A DNA stretch of 64,000 bases from CAYNEI01 sp964396185 (GTDB lineage Archaea; Thermoplasmatota; SW-10-69-26), in assembly GCA_964396185.1 (NCBI GenBank), contig CAYNEI010000008.1, forward strand, positions 21,397 to 85,396. The letters run 5' to 3'. Both the position numbers and the translations under genes were made by a program. This document shows positions 42,045 through 50,488 of the stretch, piece after piece. The notes under the pieces are model-generated. The model ran no database searches. It was not told the origin of the DNA and was given only the letters and a program-made list of their open reading frames with translations. Positions within the stretch are counted from its first letter, which is position 1. Each line of letters opens with the position of its first letter.

Positions 42045-42524
42045 ATGCTCGAGCCTGCAGACGTGCTCCGAACGGCAGACGCGCTGCGCATCGAGGCCAA
42101 GCTCCACCACGACCTCGGGGATGCAGCCACCGTGGAGAGGGCCGCCGAGGCGCTCGGCGTGAGCCCCGCGCAGATCGGCAAGAGCATCGTGCTCATGGTC
42201 TCCGAGGCCGAACCCGTCGTCGTGCTCGTGCCGGGCACCCGGCGCGCGGATCTCCACGCCGTGGCCGACCACGTTCGCGCGGACGTGGACGCCGTGCGCA
42301 TGGCCACGCCCGAGGAGGTCGAGCGGTTCACCGGGTACCCTGTCGGCGGGGTTCCGCCCTTCGGTTACGCACGCCCGGTTCGAACCCTGGTGGACCAGGC
42401 GCTGCTCGAACACGAGCAGCTGTTCATGGGCGGCGGCAGCGACGAGGCCATGCTCGAGCTCGACGCCTCAGGGCTCCGGAGGCTCCCTGATGTCAGCTTG
42501 GGTCGCTTCAGTGGCGGCCGGTGA
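42045..42524 (+). CDS. YbaK/ProX-type aminoacyl-tRNA deacylase
   Basis: 159 aa from ATG 42045 (an overlapping GTG at 42039 is also possible). It has the YbaK fold pattern: AEALGVSPAQIGKSIVLM with the conserved Lys, VPGTRRADLHAVADH, YPVGGVPPFGYA and LFMGGGSDEAMLELD. These proteins hydrolyse mischarged tRNAs such as Ala- or Cys-tRNA-Pro. The gene starts two bases after the channel stop, so the two are co-transcribed. Confidence 0.88.
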   Translation: MLEPADVLRTADALRIEAKLHHDLGDAATVERAAEALGVSPAQIGKSIVLMVSEAEPVVVLVPGTRRADLHAVADHVRADVDAVRMATPEEVERFTGYPVGGVPPFGYARPVRTLVDQALLEHEQLFMGGGSDEAMLELDASGLRRLPDVSLGRFSGGR

Positions 42525-42565
42525 GAGGCCCGAACCTTTACCTTCCCCAGCGCATCCCGGGCGCC

Positions 42566-43102
42566 ATGCGTGTCGTGGCCACCACCGGTATGCCGGGCGC
42601 CGGCAAGGAGCTCGCTGTGGACATCGCCGAGGAGATCGGCCTGCCCGTGGTCCGGATGGGCGATCTCGTGCGAGAGGAGACCGAGCGGCGCGGCCTGCCA
42701 GACGAGCCGGAGTCCTACGGCCAGGTGGCCGTGCACCTGCGCGCCCAGGAAGGGCCAGGCATCTGGGCCCAGCGCACCATCGAGCGCATCGAGCAGCTGG
42801 ACGCCGAGACCGTGCTCATCGATGGGGTGCGCAGCCTCGTGGAGCTGGACACCTTCAGGGACGCCCTCGGCGACAACCTGCTCGTGGTCGCCGTGCTCGC
42901 TTCGCCCACCACCCGCTACGAGCGCATGCTCAAGCGCGGCCGGGGCGAGGACGCCGACTCCATCCAGGCGCTGCGCGAGCGCGACGAACGGGAGCTGGGC
43001 CACGGCCTGGGCGACGTCATCGCCATGGCGGATGCCTACATCGAGAACGAGGGCACCATCGAGCAAGCCCAAGCCAGCCTGCGCGGCGTACTTGGCGCCT
43101 AG
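42566..43102 (+). CDS. P-loop nucleotide kinase-like protein (UPF0200 / dephospho-CoA-kinase-like)
   Basis: 178 aa from ATG 42566, with ACCTTTACC about 30 nt upstream. Walker A is ATTGMPGAGKE, followed by MGDLVREETERRGLP and RERDERELGHGLGDVIAMAD, matching the archaeal UPF0200 family. A role as dephospho-CoA kinase or adenylate-kinase-like enzyme has been considered for such proteins; the substrate is not determined here. The longer frame from 42521 overlaps the deacylase and is not used. Confidence 0.82.
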   Translation: MRVVATTGMPGAGKELAVDIAEEIGLPVVRMGDLVREETERRGLPDEPESYGQVAVHLRAQEGPGIWAQRTIERIEQLDAETVLIDGVRSLVELDTFRDALGDNLLVVAVLASPTTRYERMLKRGRGEDADSIQALRERDERELGHGLGDVIAMADAYIENEGTIEQAQASLRGVLGA

Positions 43103-43141
43103 CGGGGTCGGGCGGTATCGGTCCGCCTCGACGTCACTGCA

Positions 43142-44349
43142 CTACCCAGGCTTGTACCGAAGCAACGCACCGATACCCGTCAAGTTGGCCAGCGTCTCGC
43201 CGGCATCGTGGCCTTGGCTAACCACGAGCACCTCTGAACCGGTCTGGCGGGCCAGCTCAAGCAAGCGGTCCACCTCGCCATCACGCACGAGCTCGTCCAC
43301 CACGATGAGCTGCTCGACGGCCCCCATGTTGAGCGCACGGCGGACCTGCTCGCGCCCGTATGTGGCCAAGCCATCCGTGGCGATGCGCTCCAAGAGCGCC
43401 TCGACGGCCTGGGTCTCCTGGCTGNNNNNNNNNNNNNNNNNNNNNNNNNNNNNNNNNNNNNNNNNNNNNNNNNNNNNNNNNNNNNNNNNNNNNNNNNNNN
43501 NNNNNNNNNNNNNNNNNNNNNNNNGCCATCCGTGGCGATGCGCTCCAAGAGCGCCTCGACGGCCTGGGTCTCCTGGCTGATGCGGCTCTTCTCGGCCACC
43601 CGGTTGACCACGCCGCGCTTGATGGCCTCCTGGACCCCGTGCATGCCCGTGTGGCTGGTAGGCTCCGTGACCACGGCACCGACGCGATCGACCGGGTGCT
43701 CGTCCAGGTACTTCAGGAAGTTCTCGCGCGCGAAGCCCGGCCCGCAGACCACCACCGGGCAGTCCTCAGGGGCCGAGGTCTCGAGCACGTGGCGCACCTC
43801 GCCGTAGAACTCGCCAGGCCCACCGCCCTGCCCATCGTACTGCTTGCCACCGCCGGTGCGCACCTTGGTGGCCAGCTCCCGGGGGCCGAACTGGTAGAGC
43901 ACGGCCACCGTGGCCTCGTCGTCGTCCATGGCCACGATGGTCACGCGAGGCTCGTGGGTGGCCTCCACGGCTTCCTGGACGCGGTCGAGCTGGTGACCGG
44001 GCCAGCCCCCGGGCTTGAGGATCTCGACCCAGTCGTGCTCGCCGATGCTGATGGTGTGGTGGCCCCCGGCGTTCACATCCTCCGGGGCTTGCTCGATGGT
44101 GCCCAGCACGCGCAGGCGTTGGCTGTGCTCGTGGAACTCCACGCTCTCCACGCGCACACCCAGCGTCATGGTCACGCGCTCGGTGGCCGTGTCGCGCACC
44201 ATGTCCTGGCGCTCGTCCAACCGCCGCTGGGTCACGCCCCGGACCAGGTCCTCGGCCTGGATGAGGTGGCTCAAGTGCCAGAGGTCATCCAGGGTGTCGA
44301 CGCGCAGCTTGACCAGGCCCTGGCCACGGTCCTGTTGGAGGACCTTCAC
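43142..44349 (-). CDS. pelA: Pelota, mRNA surveillance / ribosome rescue factor (artificial gap inside)
   Basis: From GTG 44349, overlapping the RqcH stop as GTGA. The three eRF1-like domains are visible: the N-terminal domain (VKLRVDTLDDLWHLSHLI, GVTQRR), the central domain (RVTIVAMDDDEATVAVLYQ, CGPGFARENFLKYL) and the C-terminal domain (ATYGREQVRRALNMGAVEQL, VVSQGHDAGETLANLTGIGALLRY). It splits stalled ribosomes together with an ABCE1-type ATPase. 100 N at 43425-43524 interrupt the gene; removing them and one 55-nt flank gives 350 aa in one frame. Confidence 0.93.
43370..43579. other. Scaffold gap with duplicated 55-nt flanks
   Basis: The 55 nt at 43370-43424 and at 43525-43579 are identical and flank 100 N. 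Collapsing to one copy restores the Pelota frame (1053 nt). The flank length is the same as at the 22.5-kb gap. Confidence 0.9.
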
Positions 44350-46358
44350 CGGTCGACCTCCGCGAAGATGGACTCGTCGATGCCCTTGGAGCGCACCACG
44401 CGCATCGGCCCCGGTGGGAGGTGGTGGAGCACCTCCTCGACGGGCACGTCGAAGACCTCGTACAGGATGCCAGCCAGCTCGCCTGGATCGCTGCGACCGG
44501 GCTCCAGGACCACGTACTGGTCGGAGCGCTCCTCGAGCGCTCGTACGGCTCCGCCCATGATCTTGTGGTGGCCGTCCCACGTGGTGGTGCCGATGGCGGC
44601 CTGGACCGGGGAGCGCAGGTAGTTGCGCTCACCGCGGATCATGAACGAGCCCGTGGGCAGGTACTCACCGGCCTCCGGGGTCTTGGAGACCTGAGGCGGG
44701 GTCACCCAGTAGGCCTCCGAGCGGCCCAGCTGGCTGGACCACGCTTTCGAGTAGGCCACGGCGAGCTGGGCGGCCTCTTCGAGCGCGGCCTCCGGGATCT
44801 CCTCACCGGCCTTGGCCTTCACGATCACACTGGGTGCACCGCTGGCGTTGGCGTGGAGGTAGCGGTCGTTGTCCTCCAGGTGCTTTTTCACCAGCCGCTC
44901 GTTGGAGCGGGCATCCCGGCCGCCGACCACCAGGTGGCCGGTGCTCGCGATGAACCAGCGGTACTTGTCGAACCAGAAGCGATGGGTGGGATCAGGGGCG
45001 GCCTGCTTGGCCTCCAGCTCCTCGACCACCTCGACACCGCGGGCCTCGGCTTCAGCCAGCTCCTTCTCAGCATGCGCCAGCGCCTTGCGGGCGCCCTCCT
45101 GTTTGTCCCGCATCTCCTTGGAGCGCTCGTAGAGCACCTCGGCGTTCTTGCCCACGCTCTTCTTGAGCTCCACCTCCACGGTGCGCAGGTGGCCCTCAGG
45201 GTCCGGTAGCGAGAGCTCGATGCGGGCGTGCTCGGGCACGGGCCGGCTCATGGTGACCTGGCCCGAGGCGATCTCGTGCTCGAAGAGCGGGCCCCAGCCC
45301 TCCTGGGCGTGCAGGCTGGAGGCCTCCTCGAGCACGGTTTGCACGTCCTGGAAGTGGGCGTAGAGCAGATCGCCGAGCTCCCGGCTGGCCTGCTCTTGCT
45401 CCTCGAAGCCCTGGATGCGTTCCTGGATGTCCTCGACCTGGCGCTCGAGCCGGGCGGTCAGCGCTTCGAGCTTGTCCAGGCGTGGGTCGTGGACCGCCTT
45501 CTCCTCCTGGGCATGCGGGCCGAAGAGCTCGTCGAGGGCGTGGCTCAAGCTCTCCACGGGCTCGTTGTCCAGCTCCTCGAACACGCGCAGGGGCACCGGG
45601 CTGGCTTGCACGGGCTCGCCCTCTTCGTCGCGCACGAGCTGGGGGTTGCGGTGGTTGGTGATCTCGTCGAAGAGCCCGCGGATCTCCTCGACCAGGCGTG
45701 CTAGCTCTGAGGCAGACAAGTCCTCGATGGCGGTGGAGGGGTCCAGGCTGGCGCGCATGGCGACCTCCTTGGCGTAGAGCGGGCCCAGGTTGCCCACGGT
45801 AGCAAGGGTGCGGATGACATCAGAATCCGAGGCCCTGAGCTCCTCCATGAGCTGGGGCTCGCTCACCTCCCGGGGATCCAGGCCCTCGGGTGGGTAGCGC
45901 CACTCGCGCCCTGGGCGCACCTCGCGCGTGGACCACTCCGTGTGGATCAAGGGCACCACGATCTCGTCGTCCTGGACGAGGACCACGTTGCCGTTGTGGA
46001 AGGACTCGATGATGAGCTCGTAGACCCCGTCGTGCTTGCCGATCTCCAAGACGAGGATCCTGTCGAAGCCCTTCTGGCGCACGCTCAGGATCTTGCCGCC
46101 GGAGAGGTTCTGGCGCAACCGCTTGGAGAACTCCGGGGGGTGCGTCGGGTTGTCCCGGGAGCGCCAGGTGCGCGTGATGTAGTCCCCGAGCCCGATGGCC
46201 AGATCGAAGCGCCCCTCTTCCGGTGCTCTCAGGCGCAGCAGCACCTCGTCGCGGCTGGGCTGGTAGGCCTTGTCGAAGTTGCCGTCGACGAGCGCCTGGA
46301 ACTCCTGCTCGAGGCACAGGAGGTCGAAGCCGCTCATCTCGCGCTTGCGTCGGACCAT
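44346..46358 (-). CDS. rqcH: RqcH/NEMF-type ribosome quality control protein
   Basis: 670 aa. The NFACT-N region begins MSGFDLLCLEQEFQALVDG and has HPPEFSKRLRQNLSGGK. Two coiled-coil stretches follow (about 285-330 and 420-470). The NFACT-R region is FWFDKYRWFIASTGHLVVGG and RSNERLVKKHL, and the C-terminus is a DUF3441-like segment (VPVEEVLHHLPPG). These proteins bind the large subunit with obstructed peptidyl-tRNA and add C-terminal tails such as alanine. First gene of an operon with Pelota. GGTGAG precedes the ATG. Confidence 0.93.
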   Translation of the reverse strand: MVRRKREMSGFDLLCLEQEFQALVDGNFDKAYQPSRDEVLLRLRAPEEGRFDLAIGLGDYITRTWRSRDNPTHPPEFSKRLRQNLSGGKILSVRQKGFDRILVLEIGKHDGVYELIIESFHNGNVVLVQDDEIVVPLIHTEWSTREVRPGREWRYPPEGLDPREVSEPQLMEELRASDSDVIRTLATVGNLGPLYAKEVAMRASLDPSTAIEDLSASELARLVEEIRGLFDEITNHRNPQLVRDEEGEPVQASPVPLRVFEELDNEPVESLSHALDELFGPHAQEEKAVHDPRLDKLEALTARLERQVEDIQERIQGFEEQEQASRELGDLLYAHFQDVQTVLEEASSLHAQEGWGPLFEHEIASGQVTMSRPVPEHARIELSLPDPEGHLRTVEVELKKSVGKNAEVLYERSKEMRDKQEGARKALAHAEKELAEAEARGVEVVEELEAKQAAPDPTHRFWFDKYRWFIASTGHLVVGGRDARSNERLVKKHLEDNDRYLHANASGAPSVIVKAKAGEEIPEAALEEAAQLAVAYSKAWSSQLGRSEAYWVTPPQVSKTPEAGEYLPTGSFMIRGERNYLRSPVQAAIGTTTWDGHHKIMGGAVRALEERSDQYVVLEPGRSDPGELAGILYEVFDVPVEEVLHHLPPGPMRVVRSKGIDESIFAEVDR

Positions 46359-46398
46359 GGGAGCTCACCCGCCTCTAGCTGGTGGGTCACCCGTTGGG

Positions 46399-46602
46399 TC
46401 ACCCGGTGAGGAACTGGCCGCCGATCAGGAGCAGGAAGCCGACGCCCAGCAAGCCGTAGGTGAAGTACATCATGCGCTTGCGGCGCGTGTTGTCGTCGTC
46501 GAGCTGGTCCTGGCACTCTTGGCCACAGACTTGGTCCCCGTACGGGACCGCGCGGCGACAGATGACGCAGTGGGCGTGGTTCGGGACCTTCGTGACCGCC
46601 AT
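46399..46602 (-). CDS. Small zinc-ribbon membrane protein, 67 aa
   Basis: HCVICRRAVPYGDQVCGQEC supplies two pairs of cysteines for one zinc, followed by RRKRMMYFTYGLLGVGFLLLIGG, a single membrane helix. The layout is that of archaeal DUF2116-type proteins. It precedes RqcH and Pelota in the same direction, 40 bp upstream, and might belong to the same unit. Function unknown. Confidence 0.78.
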   Translation of the reverse strand: MAVTKVPNHAHCVICRRAVPYGDQVCGQECQDQLDDDNTRRKRMMYFTYGLLGVGFLLLIGGQFLTG

Positions 46603-46670
46603 GGTGGTGAGCAGACGAGGGGAGGATAAGAACCTTGGCCATCGCGGAGACGGTCAACCCCGCGAACGAT

Positions 46671-46846
46671 CAACACGGAGGCACAGAGACACGGAGCGAA
46701 CGGTGGGACGAAAGGAGGAAGAAGGGATGGGGGCGGAGGGGCGCCAAGACGCTAGGGCGGGGGAGGCGGTCCTAGCGATCGCTGTTAGAGCCACTTGGCC
46801 CTTCAGGTAGTCTCCGTTCGCTCCGTGTCTCCGTGCCTCCGTGTTG
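46671..46846. repeat. Dispersed inverted repeat, CACGGAG type (copy E, near-perfect)
   Basis: Arms 46671-46703 and 46814-46846 are 33 nt long and reverse-complementary at 32 positions. The left arm reads CAACACGGAGGCACAGAGAC and continues ACGGAGCGAACGG. The spacer of 110 nt is purine-rich and codes for nothing visible. This is the best-preserved copy in the window. Confidence 0.85.
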
Positions 46847-46882
46847 TAGCAAGCCCGGACACCCGATCAGGTACATCCTGAC

Positions 46883-47566
46883 TCAGCTCTCGACGCGCGT
46901 GCCCTTGAAGGCCTTGCCCTCAACGGCATCGGCCACGTTGTCGAGATCGTCGCCGCCCACCACGGCCAGCGGGATCCCGGAGCGGCGCACGACCTGGGCG
47001 GCCAGGGGGTCCACGATGGTCTTGGAGCCAGCCTCCCTGGCGGTGCCGGAGAGATGGATGAGCTCGGTGGGCGTCACGGTCTCCAAGAGCTCGGCGGATG
47101 GGTCCTCGGTGGGATCCGCGGAGTAGACGCCGTCGACGTTGGTGACGATGACCAGGCGCTGGGCGTGGACCCGCTCGGAGAGCATGGCGGCCACGGCGTC
47201 CGTGGTGTGGCCTGGGTGGGTGCCTCCCATGCAGACGCGGGTGTAGGATCGAAGCGCCAGGGCTGCCTCCTCGAAGTCGGTGGCCGGCTGCGGGTAGGCG
47301 TTCTCGCCGAAGGCAGCCAGCAGCAGCCAGGCGTTGGCTCGGGTGAGCTGGATGCCCAGGTGGTCCAGGCCCGCCTCGTCCAGGCCGAGCTCGCGCCCGG
47401 CGTCGATGTAGCGTCGGGCCGAAGCGCCCCCGCCGACGACCAGGCCCAGGGGATCGGCGGCTCGCTCGGCCAGCTTGGCAGCCAAGCGCGAGAAGCCATC
47501 CGGCTCCAGGGGTTCGCCTGCCAGCACGCTTCCACCGATCGAGAGGATCACCGGGCCGCGGGTCAC
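46883..47566 (-). CDS. pyrH: Uridylate kinase, archaeal type
   Basis: 227 aa from GTG 47566, with a TATA-like box 26 nt upstream. Amino-acid-kinase fold: VILSIGGSVLAGE (phosphate loop), GLVVGGGASARRYIDAGRE, GIQLTRANAWLLL, VCMGGTHPGHTTDAVAAML and VTNVDGVYSADP. Archaeal UMP kinases have this length and the PGHTTDA loop. It phosphorylates UMP to UDP. A longer upstream frame runs through the repeat element and is rejected. Confidence 0.92.
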   Translation of the reverse strand: MTRGPVILSIGGSVLAGEPLEPDGFSRLAAKLAERAADPLGLVVGGGASARRYIDAGRELGLDEAGLDHLGIQLTRANAWLLLAAFGENAYPQPATDFEEAALALRSYTRVCMGGTHPGHTTDAVAAMLSERVHAQRLVIVTNVDGVYSADPTEDPSAELLETVTPTELIHLSGTAREAGSKTIVDPLAAQVVRRSGIPLAVVGGDDLDNVADAVEGKAFKGTRVES

Positions 47567-47588
47567 GGCCTGGCAAACGGGGAGCCGG

Positions 47589-47596
47589 GTAAAAGG
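47589..47596 (-). promoter_or_regulatory. TATA-like box for pyrH
   Basis: CCTTTTAC on the minus strand, about 26 nt before GTG 47566; the transcript would be leaderless. Confidence 0.5.
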
Positions 47597-47634
47597 GGTG
47601 CGGTCGATCGCCAGCCCATTACCAGCCGAACCCT

Positions 47635-47789
47635 GAACCGCGGAGAGCGCGAAGATCGCGGAGCGACCAAAGGCCAAGGGCGCCATCCGGTCCCCAGCCA
47701 CCCTTCGCGTGACCGCCATCCATCGCGTTGTACGGGGGGATCGTCCGGTCCTCTGCGTCCTCCGCGTTCTCCGCGCCTTCGCGGTGAGC
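47635..47789. repeat. Dispersed inverted repeat, CGCGGAGA type (copy F)
   Basis: The left arm 47635-47668 (GAACCGCGGAGAGCGCGAAG, then ATCGCGGAGCGACC) and the right arm 47747-47789 are imperfect reverse complements. The right arm on the minus strand contains ACCGCGAAGGCGCGGAGAAC. It lies between pyrH and the next minus-strand gene. Confidence 0.65.
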
Positions 47790-47801
47790 GTTCCCGGAGG
47801 G

Positions 47802-48353
47802 TCAACCCAGATCGACGCGACGCTTGGGCGCCAGCTCCACCAGCGCTGGCACCTCGCTCGCCTCGAGCAAGGTGTCCAGCCCATCGGCCGGCCACGTGGT
47901 GGGGCCCTGGGCCAGGGTCGGGGCATGGAGGATCACCGCGGGCGGCTCGAGGCGCAGGGCGACCACCCAGACCGGCGCCGAGCGCCCGTCGCGCCCGACC
48001 AGGTGCTCGTCCGTGCGCACCAGCGCCGGGTGGCCTGCCTCCAGGGCCGCGACCACGTCGCCCGGGCGCGGGGTGCGGCTGCGCGCGACCATGCCGGCAT
48101 CCGTGGCCGTGGAGGCGGGGCCATCCTGAGCCGCGCTGCTCGTGAGGATGGCATGGTAGCCCCGGCGCAGGGCCGCAAGAGCTAGGCCGTAGGGGCTTGC
48201 CCCTTGCTCGGCCTCGGTGTGGTCCAACACGAAAGCTCCATCCTCAGCGCTGCCCAGGGCGTCCATGGCCATGGCCAAGGCGGCCGGGCCGGAGCCCTCG
48301 GGCTCGCCGGCGTGCACGTGGTTGGCGGTCAAGGGGGCAAGGGCGGGCTCCAT
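47802..48353 (-). CDS. Peptidase C39-like protein lacking the catalytic cysteine
   Basis: 183 aa from ATG 48353 (a GTG at 48374 is an alternative). The pattern EGSGPAALAMAMDAL, ASPYGLALAALRRGYHAIL, GDVVAALEAGHPALVR and APVWVVAL follows C39-like/DUF3335 proteins. The catalytic Cys that normally precedes GPAALA is Ser, and the His expected before WVV is replaced. It is therefore probably a non-enzymatic member. No partner is evident; it is divergent from the primase gene. Confidence 0.6.
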   Translation of the reverse strand: MEPALAPLTANHVHAGEPEGSGPAALAMAMDALGSAEDGAFVLDHTEAEQGASPYGLALAALRRGYHAILTSSAAQDGPASTATDAGMVARSRTPRPGDVVAALEAGHPALVRTDEHLVGRDGRSAPVWVVALRLEPPAVILHAPTLAQGPTTWPADGLDTLLEASEVPALVELAPKRRVDLG

Positions 48354-48406
48354 GCTGGAGGGGCGAGCGGTCACGGGGGCATGAACCCTTCGCGATGGAG
48401 GGACGG

Positions 48407-48594
48407 GCTCACCACAAAGGCACAACGGGCACAAAGACGGCCCCGCAGAAGGGGGGACAAGGGTAGGAACGCTCCCGGGGAGAGCGTCGACCAGAAGGCT
48501 CCACACCGCCTCCCAGGAAAACCCTCGTCCTCCCTCTCCTCCTCGACTGTTCATCACCGGATACCTTGTGAGCTTTGTGTCGTTGTGGTGAATG
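48407..48594. repeat. Dispersed inverted repeat, CACAAAGG type (copy G)
   Basis: The left arm 48407-48440 (GCTCACCACAAAGGCACAAC, then GGGCACAAAGACGG) and the right arm 48564-48594 are imperfect reverse complements, the latter reading ATTCACCACAACGACACAAAG on the minus strand without its first base. It lies between divergent genes, directly before the primase gene. Confidence 0.65.
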
Positions 48595-48645
48595 TCGTCG
48601 TCGGTCCCGGCGAAGGTACTTGTCCCCCTCCACCTTGGCTCCCTC

Positions 48646-49860
48646 ATGGACGCGACCCTGGCCTGGGCCAGAAGCCTGTTCCGCCGGTACTACCGGCGCG
48701 AACCGGTCTTCCTACCGCCCCGGTTCGGTCGCAGGGAGTACGGCTTCCTCTTCCTGGGCGAGAAGGGCATGCAGCGCCACACGCGCTTCGCCACGCGCGA
48801 GGACCTCTCCCGGTTCCTGGCCGACAAGGGCCCCTCGCATGCCTACTACTCGGTGGCCTACTACGCCCAGCCCGAGGCCAGCGAGATGGAGGACAAGGGC
48901 TGGAAGGGCGCGGATCTGATCTTCGATCTGGATGCCGACCACCTGGCTGGCGCGGACGAGATGAGCCAGGCCGAGATGCTAGAAGAGGTGCGGCTGGAGG
49001 CGCTCAAAGTGGTCGAGGAGTTCCTGCTGGGCCACTTCGGCTTCACCGAGGACGACCTTCGCATCGCCTTCTCAGGCGGGCGCGGCTACCACATCCACGT
49101 CATCGACCCGAGCGTGCACCCCCTCGGGAGCCCGGAGCGCCGGGAGATCGTGGACTACGTGACCGCCAACGGGCTCGCGCTGGAGCGCTTGCTCCAACGC
49201 CGCACCTTCGCCGTGGAAACCTTCCAAGGGCACGCCAACCAGAAGCAACGCTGGGAGGTGCCCGCGTCCACCACGCCAGGCTGGCCCGGGCTTTTCACGC
49301 GCACGCTGGTCGACGAGCTCGAGCGCCTCGCCGGCGGGCCACGCGACGAGGCGCTGGAGGCCTTGACCGGCATCCACGGCATCGGTCCGGCTCGCGCCGA
49401 GCAGCTCATCGAACAACTCACGCCCAAGGCGTTGGACGGGGTGCGCGAGGGGCGCGTGGACCACGTGCCGGCCCTGGCCAACAAGAACGTGCTCCGCGGG
49501 CTGGCCGAACGCGTCCGCATCCTGGCCAAGGGCGAGGCCGACGAACCGGTCACCGCGGACGTCAAGCGGTTGATCCGTTTGCCCGGCAGCTTGCATGGCA
49601 AGACCGGGCTGCGGGTCACGCCGCTCACGGTCGATGGGCTCAAGGGCTTCGAGCCCCTGCGCGATGCTGTGGCCCTGCCCGAGGACCCGGTGACCCTGCA
49701 GCTCGAGCGCCCGGCCGAGGGTGAGCTGGCCGGGGAGACGTTCGAGCTGGCCCCTGGCCCCCACCAGGTCCCCACGTACCTGGCCGCCTTCGTCGCGCTT
49801 CCCATGGCCGCCACGAGCGCGCCCTGGCGACCACGCATCAGCCCGGAGGCGGTGGCGTGA
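48646..49860 (+). CDS. priS: DNA primase small (catalytic) subunit PriS
   Basis: 404 aa from ATG 48646 (MDATLAWARSLFRRYY). Catalytic aspartates lie in DLIFDLDADH, followed by FSGGRGYHIHV and DVKRLIRLPGSLHGKTGL. A helix-hairpin-helix-like segment (LTGIHGIGPARAEQLIEQL) is inserted before the last conserved block, which other euryarchaeal PriS proteins may also have. It makes RNA/DNA primers with PriL. The stop overlaps the GINS start (GTGA), giving a replication operon. Confidence 0.95.
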   Translation: MDATLAWARSLFRRYYRREPVFLPPRFGRREYGFLFLGEKGMQRHTRFATREDLSRFLADKGPSHAYYSVAYYAQPEASEMEDKGWKGADLIFDLDADHLAGADEMSQAEMLEEVRLEALKVVEEFLLGHFGFTEDDLRIAFSGGRGYHIHVIDPSVHPLGSPERREIVDYVTANGLALERLLQRRTFAVETFQGHANQKQRWEVPASTTPGWPGLFTRTLVDELERLAGGPRDEALEALTGIHGIGPARAEQLIEQLTPKALDGVREGRVDHVPALANKNVLRGLAERVRILAKGEADEPVTADVKRLIRLPGSLHGKTGLRVTPLTVDGLKGFEPLRDAVALPEDPVTLQLERPAEGELAGETFELAPGPHQVPTYLAAFVALPMAATSAPWRPRISPEAVA

Positions 49861-50408
49861 GCGAGCAGGACGAGGGGGTGGCCTACGAGGAGATCAAGTC
49901 CAAGCTCGACCAGCAGCGCCGCTCCCAGCGCATCGTCCACCTCCATCCCCTCTTCTACGAGGAGGCCCAGGACTACCTCGAGGAGCTACGAGAGGAGTAC
50001 GAGACCGCGCACGCCCGCGACCCGGCCAGCAAGGAGGTGCGCATCCTCTTCGACGAGCTCTTCCAAGCCCGCGAAGCGCTCAACGACCTGTTCGATCTGC
50101 GAGCCAAGCGCATCCTCTCGCATGCCCTGGCCAAGGTGGGCGAGGTGGAGGCCAAGGATCTCACCGAGCAGGAGCAAGAGCTCTTCGACCGGGTGCGCGA
50201 GGTGGTCGAGGAGACCCGCGACCACGTGCTCGAACGCGCCCGGCGCGGCGGCGAGCACCGGGTCGTGCGCGTGCTCGAGGACATCCCGGCGTTCACCGCT
50301 GCTGACCTGCGCATCTACGAGCTGGCCAGCGAGGACATCGTGGCCCTACCCGAGGAGACCGCCGAGCTGCTCGTGGGCAAGGGGAAAGCCGCGCTCATCG
50401 GCGGCTGA
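49857..50408 (+). CDS. GINS complex subunit, Gins51 type
   Basis: 183 aa from GTG 49857. A helical A domain (QDYLEELREEYETAH, VRILFDELFQAREALNDLFDLRAKRIL) precedes a small B domain at the C-terminus (VRVLEDIPAFTAADLRIYEL, ASEDIVALPEETAELLV). The A-B order is that of Gins51. GINS joins MCM and GAN/Cdc45-like proteins at the fork. Overlap with PriS couples their translation. Confidence 0.9.
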   Translation: MSEQDEGVAYEEIKSKLDQQRRSQRIVHLHPLFYEEAQDYLEELREEYETAHARDPASKEVRILFDELFQAREALNDLFDLRAKRILSHALAKVGEVEAKDLTEQEQELFDRVREVVEETRDHVLERARRGGEHRVVRVLEDIPAFTAADLRIYELASEDIVALPEETAELLVGKGKAALIGG

Positions 50409-50457
50409 CCCCTCGGCCTTGGGTGGCGGCGTGCCCGGCCTGGCTCCATGTCTTCGC

Positions 50458-50483
50458 GTCGGTTGTGCCGTCGTGGTGAGCTC
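50458..50483. repeat. Solo arm of the CACAA-type dispersed repeat (copy H)
   Basis: On the minus strand the sequence reads CGAGCTCACCACGACGGCAC followed by AACCGA, similar to the left arms of copies A and G. No matching opposite arm was found nearby. It lies between the convergent GINS and copper-oxidase genes. Confidence 0.45.
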
Positions 50484-50488
50484 GTGTC

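Noticed and set aside
48646..49860. Helix-hairpin-helix insert in PriS as a novel fusion
   Set aside because: As far as I recall, other euryarchaeal PriS proteins have a comparable insert, so it is described but not scored as new.
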